DNA of 6,426 nucleotides from CAYTOF01 sp964439435 (GTDB lineage: Bacteria; Bacillota; Clostridia; Oscillospirales; QAMX01): positions 1-6,426 of the forward strand of contig CAYTOF010000092.1 of the NCBI GenBank assembly GCA_964439435.1, written 5' to 3'. Made by a program: the position numbers and the translations under genes. Below, piece after piece: positions 1 through 5,405 of this stretch. Position 1 is the stretch's first letter. Each line of letters begins with the position of its first letter. Below the pieces are notes generated by a model, which saw only the letters and a list, made by a program, of their open reading frames with translations, ran no database searches and was not told the DNA's origin.

Positions 1-1047
1 CTAAACTCAATGCCGGATGCGGCAAGAGAATATGAGCGTTTGAAAATCCATCTCGCCGAGAAGTATCCCTCTGACAGGAGCGCTTATACCGTCGGTAAAG
101 GAGACATGATATCCCGTTTGCTGAGTGAAGCAAACGCATGGGCCGCTCTTCGGGGCCTACCAAGTCCCGGTCGCTTCCCGAAGATCGAACCCATAACCAA
201 GGGCTGGTCGGGGGACAAGAAATACCGTGTCACCACAGAAGAAGGCACAAAGCTTTTACTGCGTATTTCGCCCGCTTCCCGTTTTGAATCACGAAAGACG
301 CTTTTTGAAATGCTGAAAAAAGTGGATGCTCTTGATATCCCCATGTGCAAGCCTGTCGAATTTGGGATCTGTAATGACAGCTCTATGTGCGAAAATGAGG
401 TATATATGCTTCATAGTTGGATTGACGGCGAAGACTTGGAGGATGTTTTACCCCTGATGTCTGAAACAGAGCAGTATGAATTGGGGCACAAATCCGGTGA
501 AATATTAAAGGCAATCCACTCTATCCCTGCCCCGGAAACGCAAGAGGACTGGACGATCTGCTTTGGCTGCAAAACAGACTATAAAATCAAAAAATATCAC
601 GAATGCGGTTTTCGTTTCAATGGGGATGAATATGTCCTCGCCTACTTAGAAAACAACCGGCATTTGCTTGAAAATCGCCCACAATGTTTTCAACACGGCG
701 ACTATCATACAGGTAACATGATGCTCGAAAATGGAGAGCTTAAAATCATCGACTTTGACCGCTACGATTTTGGCGACCCCTGGGAGGAGTTCAACCGCAT
801 TGTGTGGAGTGCCTCCGCAAGTCCACACTTCTCCACCGGTCAATTGCTGGGATATTTTGGAGGCGAACCGCCAATTGAGTTCTTCCGGCTGCTCCTCTTT
901 TATATAGCAAGCAACACTCTTTCATCAATCTATTGGGCAGTCCCCTTCGGACCATCCGATCTGGACACCATGATGAGGCAATCACAGGATGTGCTGCTGT
1001 GGTTTGACAATATGAAAAATCCCGTGCCGACATGGTATTTGAAATGA
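1..1047 (+). CDS. GrpB C-terminus fused to APH-family kinase, 5' partial
   Basis: The first ATG is at 10, but the frame is open to the left edge (codons Leu-Asn-Ser precede it), and that Met sits where GrpB proteins, as I recall them, have His in an H-P-E/D-A-x-x-Y-x-x-LK segment. I therefore treat the gene as 5'-truncated by the window. Numbering from the ATG, residues 1-48 are a GrpB/UPF0157 tail (REYERLK at 6-12, AYTVGK at 25-30). Residues ~57-345 are an APH/choline-kinase-like domain: KGWSGDKKY at 64-72 in the nucleotide-binding lobe, the Brenner-type loop HGDYHTGN at 229-236 (catalytic Asp231, Asn236) and IIDFDRYDFGDP from 246 with metal-binding Asp248. The kinase domain looks complete and catalytically intact; its substrate, whether an aminoglycoside or another small molecule, cannot be told. 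Downstream is a 97-bp gap. The fusion is clear in sequence; its function is inference. Confidence 0.88.
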   Translation, partial: LNSMPDAAREYERLKIHLAEKYPSDRSAYTVGKGDMISRLLSEANAWAALRGLPSPGRFPKIEPITKGWSGDKKYRVTTEEGTKLLLRISPASRFESRKTLFEMLKKVDALDIPMCKPVEFGICNDSSMCENEVYMLHSWIDGEDLEDVLPLMSETEQYELGHKSGEILKAIHSIPAPETQEDWTICFGCKTDYKIKKYHECGFRFNGDEYVLAYLENNRHLLENRPQCFQHGDYHTGNMMLENGELKIIDFDRYDFGDPWEEFNRIVWSASASPHFSTGQLLGYFGGEPPIEFFRLLLFYIASNTLSSIYWAVPFGPSDLDTMMRQSQDVLLWFDNMKNPVPTWYLK

Positions 1048-1144
1048 ACTGTCACAGCAGATGAAAAGCGCTCTCCCCTATCGTTGAACGCAGAACATGA
1101 ATGAATAGATCGCGCGAAATTTTGTTTTGAAAAGGATTGCCGGT
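1048..1144 (+). other. 97-bp gap between fusion gene and Cys-rich gene
   Basis: No ORF with a family resemblance, no stem-loop followed by T residues and no -35/-10 pair at correct spacing was found. TTGAAC at 1085-1090 has no TATAAT-like partner 16-18 bases on. The end of the gap holds the AAAGGA site for the ATG at 1145. This is the only place, apart from the debris at 2474-2658, where a promoter for the downstream genes could fit. Confidence 0.4.
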
Positions 1145-1324
1145 ATGAAAAATTGGTACAAAGAAGATTATACATTTAAAATAACTGTCATAGGTGTTGG
1201 CGATGATGGTTGTGCAGAAAGCTGCCGCAACGGCCACGAGATCGGCGATACTTACTCCTGCGAATACGGCTGTCCTATGCCGCTGAGCGGATGCGGAGAC
1301 TTCTGCTCGAAAAGCATTTCATGA
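1145..1324 (+). CDS. Short Cys-rich protein, truncated TIGR04076-like
   Basis: A 59-residue protein starting MKNWYKEDYTFKITVIG. The ATG at 1145 is preferred over the in-frame TTG at 1127 because AAAGGA (1131-1136) lies 8 bases upstream. It has six cysteines in three CX3C pairs (C23/C27, C39/C43, C50/C54), with CRNGHEIGD and YSCEYGCP segments that I recall from the TIGR04076 family of small uncharacterised proteins. Members of that family are usually about 90-100 residues and carry a C-terminal half with a Gly-Gly stretch and a CPDG-like motif. That half is absent: the frame stops just after CSKSIS, and the next bases start the acetyltransferase gene. It could be a decayed gene end fused to its neighbour, or a functional mini-protein that binds metal through the Cys pairs. 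The stop overlaps the next ATG (ATGA), so translation may be coupled. Family assignment is from memory of the motif. Confidence 0.6.
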   Translation: MKNWYKEDYTFKITVIGVGDDGCAESCRNGHEIGDTYSCEYGCPMPLSGCGDFCSKSIS

Positions 1325-1863
1325 CAGGAGAAGACATCGTTCAAATGGACTACATATACAGCCCAACTTCAATCCGCCTCGCTAAGCCCTGCGATGCACC
1401 AGATATGGCAGAAGTGCATATGCGATCTTGGGAAGTTGCATACAAAGATATTCTACCGGCTGGTTTTAAATTTGAAAAAAACGCTGGACGCCATGAATTA
1501 TACAGCCGAATTATCACTGATGAGAACACAAAAACATATGTCATCCAACGCGGAGGAAAAACAATCGGCATCATGCACATTGATACACCGCAGGATGATG
1601 ATCTAAGAGATGAATATCTTGAATTACACTATATTTACCTCCTTCCGGATTGCTTCCGGATGGGAATCGGTACACAAGCTATGGATTTTGCCTATGAGAT
1701 ATGCCGCAAGTCCGGTAAAACCGGATTAGTCCTATGGGTTCTTGAAAAAAACACAGGTTCAATCAGGTTCTACGAAAAATGCGGTTTTGTCGCTGACGGT
1801 AAAACATATGACAGGAATTTTGATAAGCCATTAATGTCAATTAGGATGAGGAGAGGTTTGTAA
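1321..1863 (+). CDS. GNAT family N-acetyltransferase
   Basis: A 180-residue GNAT protein, expected to transfer acetyl from acetyl-CoA to an amine of an unknown small molecule or protein. From the ATG at 1321: IRLAKPCDAPDMAEVHMRSWEVAY (18-41) is the typical beta1-alpha1 entry; LHYIYLLPD (102-110) is the beta4 strand; CFRMGIGTQA (111-120) is the acetyl-CoA pyrophosphate loop with G115-I-G117; NTGSIRFYEKCGF (144-156) is motif B. Usual Q/R-x-x-G position 1 is Phe here, with Arg next to it. The start is uncertain. ATG 1321 overlaps the upstream stop as ATGA; ATG 1345 has AGGAG at 1326-1330 but a rather long 14-base gap; conserved sequence begins about residue 18. The in-frame TTG at 1210 would overlap the Cys-rich gene by 115 bases and is rejected. 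It is followed after one base by the next gene. Confidence 0.9.
   Translation: MTGEDIVQMDYIYSPTSIRLAKPCDAPDMAEVHMRSWEVAYKDILPAGFKFEKNAGRHELYSRIITDENTKTYVIQRGGKTIGIMHIDTPQDDDLRDEYLELHYIYLLPDCFRMGIGTQAMDFAYEICRKSGKTGLVLWVLEKNTGSIRFYEKCGFVADGKTYDRNFDKPLMSIRMRRGL
1849..1856 (+). promoter_or_regulatory. Ribosome binding site fixing the GTG start at 1865
   Basis: AGGAGAGG lies inside the last codons of the acetyltransferase gene and ends 8 bases before GTG 1865. It is one of the strongest Shine-Dalgarno matches in the window and supports a non-ATG start only one base after the upstream stop codon, an arrangement that favours translational coupling. Confidence 0.7.
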
Positions 1864-1864
1864 G

Positions 1865-2473
1865 GTGACAATAGTCGGCGACATCTATTTATATCATTAT
1901 TTCGAACGAGAGTTTGCGCCATTTATGACCCTAACGGACCTGCCTTATGAAAAAGCCAAAGAAATATTAATGGTGAAAAAGGCCGCCGGCAAAGCTGTCG
2001 CTTCCGACATTGACACTTTCCTAAGAAAACGTTATGGTCGGGATAAGCACTTGCGAGAGGTTTTTATAAAGCACGGCGGACAACCAAAAAGAATGGTTCC
2101 CGTTTATATGATGCTTGGTGAACACAGTCAATGGGCATCAGCTTATGACAATCCGGCTGTTATCAAAATTTCTTTCAAAGACTTTGACCTGCGTACGATT
2201 TCGTTTACATACGGAGATTCTTTTGCCATTTTCAATCCCGCATTGTTTGGAGAAGAAGAATACTGGGACAAAGTTTATTTTGCAGATGAAATATTGGATG
2301 TTATTGAACGACACGGCTTTCCACCTTATGTGGAGTATGATTTTAAACGCGGAATTTATCCGAAAGATAAGAGCATCAACCATCATTTAAAATATATTGA
2401 AGCTCATGTTTGGGACGATGACATTTTGAATAAATACAAGGCTGAATGGATAGCCCAGAAAAGCGAGGAATGA
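1865..2473 (+). CDS. Conserved protein of unknown function (YLYHYF family)
   Basis: A 202-residue soluble-looking protein with no signal peptide or membrane segment. I recognise it as a widespread clostridial family without a firm function. Visible landmarks are YLYHYF (8-13), APFMTLTDLP (18-27), a basic helix near 50-70, a KHGGQPKRMVPVYMMLG turn (69-85), the highly characteristic SFTYGDSF (113-120), KVYFADEILDVIERHGFP (136-153) and YIEAHVWDDD (177-186). Relatives, as I recall them, have the form SFTYGDSFP and GPERYIEVQVW in the last two regions; here the GPERY part is replaced by a Lys-rich stretch with NHHLKYIEAHVW, so this copy is somewhat divergent. The GTG start at 1865 is set by the AGGAGAGG ahead of it. 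Its place between an acetyltransferase and broken genes gives no hint of substrate. Confidence 0.8.
   Translation: MTIVGDIYLYHYFEREFAPFMTLTDLPYEKAKEILMVKKAAGKAVASDIDTFLRKRYGRDKHLREVFIKHGGQPKRMVPVYMMLGEHSQWASAYDNPAVIKISFKDFDLRTISFTYGDSFAIFNPALFGEEEYWDKVYFADEILDVIERHGFPPYVEYDFKRGIYPKDKSINHHLKYIEAHVWDDDILNKYKAEWIAQKSEE
2465..2470 (+). promoter_or_regulatory. Ribosome binding site of a broken glyoxalase-like gene
   Basis: GAGGAA lies 6 bases before GTG 2477 and partly within the end of the preceding gene. It shows that the glyoxalase-like remnant still has an apparently usable translation start although its coding region is gone. Confidence 0.45.
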
Positions 2474-2476
2474 GTT

Positions 2477-2563
2477 GTGGCTATAAAATTTACTGATATC
2501 TCTCTGGTTGGCAATGATGTACCACGTCTTGTAACTTTTATGAAAATATATGGCAATCGGTGA
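2477..2563 (+). pseudogene. Glyoxalase/VOC-like gene remnant (N-terminus only)
   Basis: Reading from GTG 2477 gives 28 residues beginning VAIKFTDISLVGNDVPRLVTF, then a TGA at 2561. The first ~21 residues match the first beta strand and helix of vicinal-oxygen-chelate (glyoxalase/bleomycin-resistance) proteins, which open with I-x-FTxISLxTxDVxRLxxFYE and run about 115-130 residues. After Thr-Phe the frame gives Met-Lys-Ile-Tyr-Gly-Asn-Arg-stop; shifting one base gives Tyr-Glu-Asn-Ile, closer to the expected FYE, so a one-base loss in the T run at 2536-2539 is likely. Nothing further of the VOC fold, including the metal-binding residues, can be found. Decay or recombination probably removed the rest. 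The homology rests on a short stretch. Confidence 0.5.
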
Positions 2564-2648
2564 ACCGGCTGAAGGAAAAGGGGTACTTATAATAGCAAAA
2601 CATTTCGATGTTTCATATCTCAGCTTGATGAAAGCAGCAACGAAATAG
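2550..2648 (+). other. Small ORF or 3' fragment of an unidentified gene
   Basis: An ATG-to-TAG frame of 32 codons opens at 2550 and reads MAIGEPAEGKGVLIIAKHFD and then VSYLSLMKAATK. A stop lies just upstream (TGA 2541-2543) and there is no ribosome binding site at a good distance. The segment IIAKHFDVSYLSLM looks like a helix-turn-helix or the C-terminal helices of an ImmA/IrrE-type protein, but the match is too short to claim. The likeliest reading is the tail of a second lost gene joined to the glyoxalase remnant. Its stop overlaps the ribosome binding site of the next gene. Confidence 0.3.
2588..2593 (+). promoter_or_regulatory. Possible -10 element (TATAAT)
   Basis: A perfect TATAAT lies 65 bases before the start of the kinase-pyrophosphatase gene, within the gene debris. 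No TTGACA-like hexamer is found 16-18 bases upstream (the spot reads CCGGCT) and there is no extended -10 TG. It could serve as a weak internal promoter; it is equally explained by chance. Confidence 0.2.
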
Positions 2649-2658
2649 AGGAAAATAA

Positions 2659-3531
2659 ATGATAAATGTTATTCACATAGTCGGCGCGTCAGGAGCAGGG
2701 ACAACTACCTTGGGGCAGACGTTGGAGCAGGAGCTCGGGTATAAATGGTTGGACACGGACAACTGCTTTTGGCGTCCTACCGATCCACCGTTTGTTCACA
2801 TCCACCCTGTTGATGAGCGCACCACACTTTTAAAAGCGGACATTGCGTCCAATCCGAAGTGCGTAATCTCTGGGTCTTTATGCGGTTGGGGTGATGTTTT
2901 TATCCCAAAATTCGATTTGGTTGTATATATTGACACTCCCACTGATGTGCGCATTGATCGACTTAAAAAGCGTGAATATGAGCGTTTTGGAGACCGAATT
3001 CGGCACGGCGGTGATATGTTTGAGGAGCATACTGAATTTATAGAATGGGCAAAAACTTATGATACGGCAGGGCGTGATCAACGCAGTCGAGCGTTACACG
3101 ATGAATGGCTTCAAAAGCTCACATGCCCCGTTTTGAAAGTGGATGGCACAAAACCAATAAAAGAGCTTCTTCAATTTATGCTGCGAAAAATCCAAGTTTA
3201 TTTTTTTCTTGATAAAACCATCACCGTTACGATTGACCGGCCTATCGGATCAGTACACCCAAAGCACCCCGATATAATCTATCCCATTAATTATGGTTAC
3301 TTAAAAGGGGAAATTGCACCGGATGGCAAAGATTTGGATGTGTACATACTGGGCATAAGCAAACCGCAAACCTCTTTTACAGGAAAAGTGATTGCCATTA
3401 TTCACCGTGAAAACGATATAGAGGATAAACTAGTGGTTGCTCCGGAGGGTTTTGCATATACTCAAACTGAAATCATAGAGGTAGTGCAATTTCAAGAGCA
3501 GTTTTATAGTAGTACAGTTGAGTGTCTTTAG
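2659..3531 (+). CDS. P-loop kinase-like domain fused to pyrophosphatase-like domain
   Basis: A 290-residue protein; ATG 2659 has AGAGGA (2647-2652) 6 bases upstream. Residues 1-~175 form an adenylate/shikimate-kinase-like P-loop domain: glycine-rich loop GASGAGTTTLG (9-19), LDTDNCFW (31-38) where the acceptor or metal would bind, SGSLCGWGD (71-79), DLVVYIDTP (86-94), then RLKKREYERFGDR (101-113) as a basic lid. The Walker A Lys is replaced by Thr, which I recall as usual in this subfamily. Residues ~180-290 resemble small soluble pyrophosphatases: TVTIDRPIGSVHPKH (189-203), YPINYGYLKG (208-217), APDGKDLDVYILG (220-232) with Asp222/Asp227, and HRENDIEDKLVVAPEG (249-264) with Asp253/Asp256/Lys257. 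Met174 may mark the old start of the second protein. Phosphoryl transfer coupled to pyrophosphate removal is possible but unproven; no substrate can be named. Confidence 0.85.
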   Translation: MINVIHIVGASGAGTTTLGQTLEQELGYKWLDTDNCFWRPTDPPFVHIHPVDERTTLLKADIASNPKCVISGSLCGWGDVFIPKFDLVVYIDTPTDVRIDRLKKREYERFGDRIRHGGDMFEEHTEFIEWAKTYDTAGRDQRSRALHDEWLQKLTCPVLKVDGTKPIKELLQFMLRKIQVYFFLDKTITVTIDRPIGSVHPKHPDIIYPINYGYLKGEIAPDGKDLDVYILGISKPQTSFTGKVIAIIHRENDIEDKLVVAPEGFAYTQTEIIEVVQFQEQFYSSTVECL

Positions 3532-3570
3532 GGGTTACAAAACTATTGTCTTGTTAACTCTCAAAAGATG

Positions 3571-3576
3571 AAAGGA
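3571..3576 (+). promoter_or_regulatory. Ribosome binding site of the three-module gene
   Basis: AAAGGA ends 8 bases before ATG 3585. It favours this ATG over the in-frame Met at codon 4 and shows that translation of the long protein begins ahead of its first, uncharacterised module. Confidence 0.6.
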
Positions 3577-3584
3577 AAAGCATA

Positions 3585-5405
3585 ATGCAAAATATGAACA
3601 ATACCAACACATGCGACGAACAAAAAACAACCCCTCACATTGACATATTCTATCACGCAAGTAACATCAGCGGTTTAGTTGAACTCCTTCCCCTTTCAAA
3701 AATGTATGGTGGAGAGCAAAAGGTTTGTTATTTCACACCTAATAGAGAATATGCACTTTTTTATTTGCGCGATATGGAAATCAATCACGTCACTTGTGGC
3801 ATTGATGCAAACGGGATTCCCGTATATCATGAGCAGTTTCCAAAACAACTTGTGAAAATATATGGAAATCGAGTCGGCTATCTCTATTCATCTGCTAGTT
3901 CGGATTTGATAAATAAAGGGCATACCGGTGGTGTGTGGGTGGCCACTACGCCTGTCAGAGTTGACAAAGTTGAATACATTGCCGATGTGTATACAGAAAT
4001 CCTCAAAGCTGAGAAGAAAGGTGCGGTGCGCATTATCCGATATGAGGGTTTGTCAGAAGAAAAGAAAAGTGAAATCAACGAAATGATGAAAACCTCGATA
4101 CTGAAGAACAACCGGCTGCACGAATCAACATCAAAAAGCTTGTTTTACAAGGAAAACTTTCCTGCCGCATGGCAAGCCGCAAAGGATGAGGAAGAAAAAT
4201 TAAAAGTCAACATGAAGACCGACGAAGAACTCCACTCCCGAATATACCCTATCATTCTGAGTGAATACAACCCCGATTGGCCGCTTTGGTTTTCAGATGA
4301 AAAGGCAAATTTGGAGCGGTTGATTGGCAAAGATGCCATTGTCCGAATCAATCATATCGGTAGCACCGCCGTTCCGGGACTGCTTGCTAAGCCAACCGTT
4401 GATATCCTGCTTGAAATTGAAGAGGATACCGATATAGACGCACTGATTTCCGCATTGCCGTCATCGGAATATATTTGTCTTAGACAAGAGGGCAATTCCC
4501 TCTCACGACACGACTTGATGATGATTATAAAAGGCTATCTATCTGACGGCTTTGCCGAAAAAGTGTATCATATCCATGTGCGCTATCCGCGTGATTTGCA
4601 AAATCACGCTGTGATTTATGATGAATTGTATTTTCGGAATTATCTGATTTCCTGCCCCAAAGTAGCCAAAGAATATACCCAACTAAAATGCCAATTATTT
4701 AGGGTCTATGAGCATGACCGAGACGGATATACATCGGCCAAAGGCGCATTTATAAAAGAAATCACTGTTAAAGCAAAAATGATCAAGCACTACGACACCC
4801 TAATTGACGAAAACAACGACCCTGTGCATGATCCTGCTCCCTTACAAGAGCACATGGACAAGTGGGACGGAAAAGCATTTATCGATGCATTGCAGCTTGC
4901 TCCAGACAAATCGGTATTGGAAATCGGCGTCGGGACAGGGCGGCTCGCCATACATGTTTGTGATAAATGCGAGAGTTTTACCGGTATTGACATATCACAA
5001 AAAAGCATTGAACGAGCAAAAGAAAACTTGAAGGATTTTCAAAATATCTGTTTAATATGTGGCGACTATCTCACCTATCCGTTCGAGAAAACCTATGATG
5101 TGATTTATTCATCTCTCACTTTTATGCATATAAAGGACAAGCACGCTGCGATAAAAAAGATAGCAGAGCTGTTAAGCCCACAAGGATTATTTATTTTGTC
5201 AATCAACAAAAACACCCAGACAAGCATTGATTTCGGCGACAGAAAAATTGAGGTCTATCCTGATTCGACAGATGAAACAGCCGCGCTTATAGCCAAAGCA
5301 GAACTGACCATGGAAAAACAGTTTGAGACAGAATTTGCTGTGGTTTTCGTGGCAAGAAAAGGAAAATTTGTATATGAAACTCACTCCGATACACCCAAAT
5401 ATTGA
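3585..5405 (+). CDS. Three-module protein: ART-like?-GrpB-SAM methyltransferase
   Basis: A 606-residue protein. Module 1 (~16-205) belongs to an uncharacterised clostridial family. Its IFYHASNISGLVELLP (21-36) and CYFTPNREYALFYL (48-61) recall the YHGT/S and Y-x-T segments of ADP-ribosyltransferase-like folds, but no catalytic Glu was identified. Module 2 (210-~398) is a full GrpB/UPF0157 domain, a nucleotidyltransferase-like fold of unknown reaction: EYNPDWPLWF, HIGSTAVPG (257-265), AKPTVDI (268-274) and a tail ending in GYTSAKGAFI. Module 3 (399-~596) is a class I SAM methyltransferase: HYDTLIDENNDPVHDP, motif I VLEIGVGTG (444-452), acidic GIDIS after strand 2, CGDYLTYPF, then a YDVIYSSLTFMHI strand. 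Met210 and Met399 sit where stand-alone GrpB and methyltransferase proteins would start. No stop or frameshift interrupts it. It overlaps the next gene by 32 bases. Substrate unknown. Confidence 0.88.
   Translation: MQNMNNTNTCDEQKTTPHIDIFYHASNISGLVELLPLSKMYGGEQKVCYFTPNREYALFYLRDMEINHVTCGIDANGIPVYHEQFPKQLVKIYGNRVGYLYSSASSDLINKGHTGGVWVATTPVRVDKVEYIADVYTEILKAEKKGAVRIIRYEGLSEEKKSEINEMMKTSILKNNRLHESTSKSLFYKENFPAAWQAAKDEEEKLKVNMKTDEELHSRIYPIILSEYNPDWPLWFSDEKANLERLIGKDAIVRINHIGSTAVPGLLAKPTVDILLEIEEDTDIDALISALPSSEYICLRQEGNSLSRHDLMMIIKGYLSDGFAEKVYHIHVRYPRDLQNHAVIYDELYFRNYLISCPKVAKEYTQLKCQLFRVYEHDRDGYTSAKGAFIKEITVKAKMIKHYDTLIDENNDPVHDPAPLQEHMDKWDGKAFIDALQLAPDKSVLEIGVGTGRLAIHVCDKCESFTGIDISQKSIERAKENLKDFQNICLICGDYLTYPFEKTYDVIYSSLTFMHIKDKHAAIKKIAELLSPQGLFILSINKNTQTSIDFGDRKIEVYPDSTDETAALIAKAELTMEKQFETEFAVVFVARKGKFVYETHSDTPKY
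5358..5363 (+). promoter_or_regulatory. Ribosome binding site deciding the start at 5374
   Basis: AAAGGA lies 10 bases before ATG 5374, inside the end of the methyltransferase coding region. It supports this start over an in-frame start at 5323, which would lengthen the overlap and add residues unlike the kinase family. Confidence 0.5.

Noticed and set aside
789..1090. GTTCAAC at 789-795 and GTTGAAC at 1084-1090 as integron attC core sites
   Set aside because: They are about 300 bases apart, the first lies within the kinase coding region, and no inner palindromic sites or repeats at other gene borders were seen.
1052..1237. Reverse-strand ORF across the gap after the first gene
   Set aside because: Its composition is that of an antisense shadow of the Cys-rich gene, with no ribosome binding site or recognisable motif.
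1210..1320. N-terminal extension of the acetyltransferase from a TTG at 1210
   Set aside because: The extra residues are Arg/Leu-rich without family similarity, and the same bases encode the Cys-rich protein in another frame; GNAT similarity begins only after 1321.
2571..2590. Frame reading YENIWQSVNRLKEKGYL across the debris as a regulator C-terminus
   Set aside because: It appears only after an assumed frameshift from the glyoxalase frame, ends at a TAA directly after, and competes with the 32-codon frame; nothing supports it as a gene.
3534..3558. Imperfect inverted repeat (GTTACAA ... TTGTTAAC) after the kinase-pyrophosphatase gene
   Set aside because: The stem is short with a bulge, is AT-rich, and is not followed by a T run, so it does not make a credible terminator.
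3884..4351. Reverse-strand ORFs within the three-module gene
   Set aside because: They are Ser/Phe-rich antisense frames opposite well-conserved coding sequence and have no family features.
5323..5373. Earlier in-frame start for the APH(3')-like gene at 5323
   Set aside because: It lies inside the methyltransferase end, has no good ribosome binding site, and ATG 5374 gives the usual family length.
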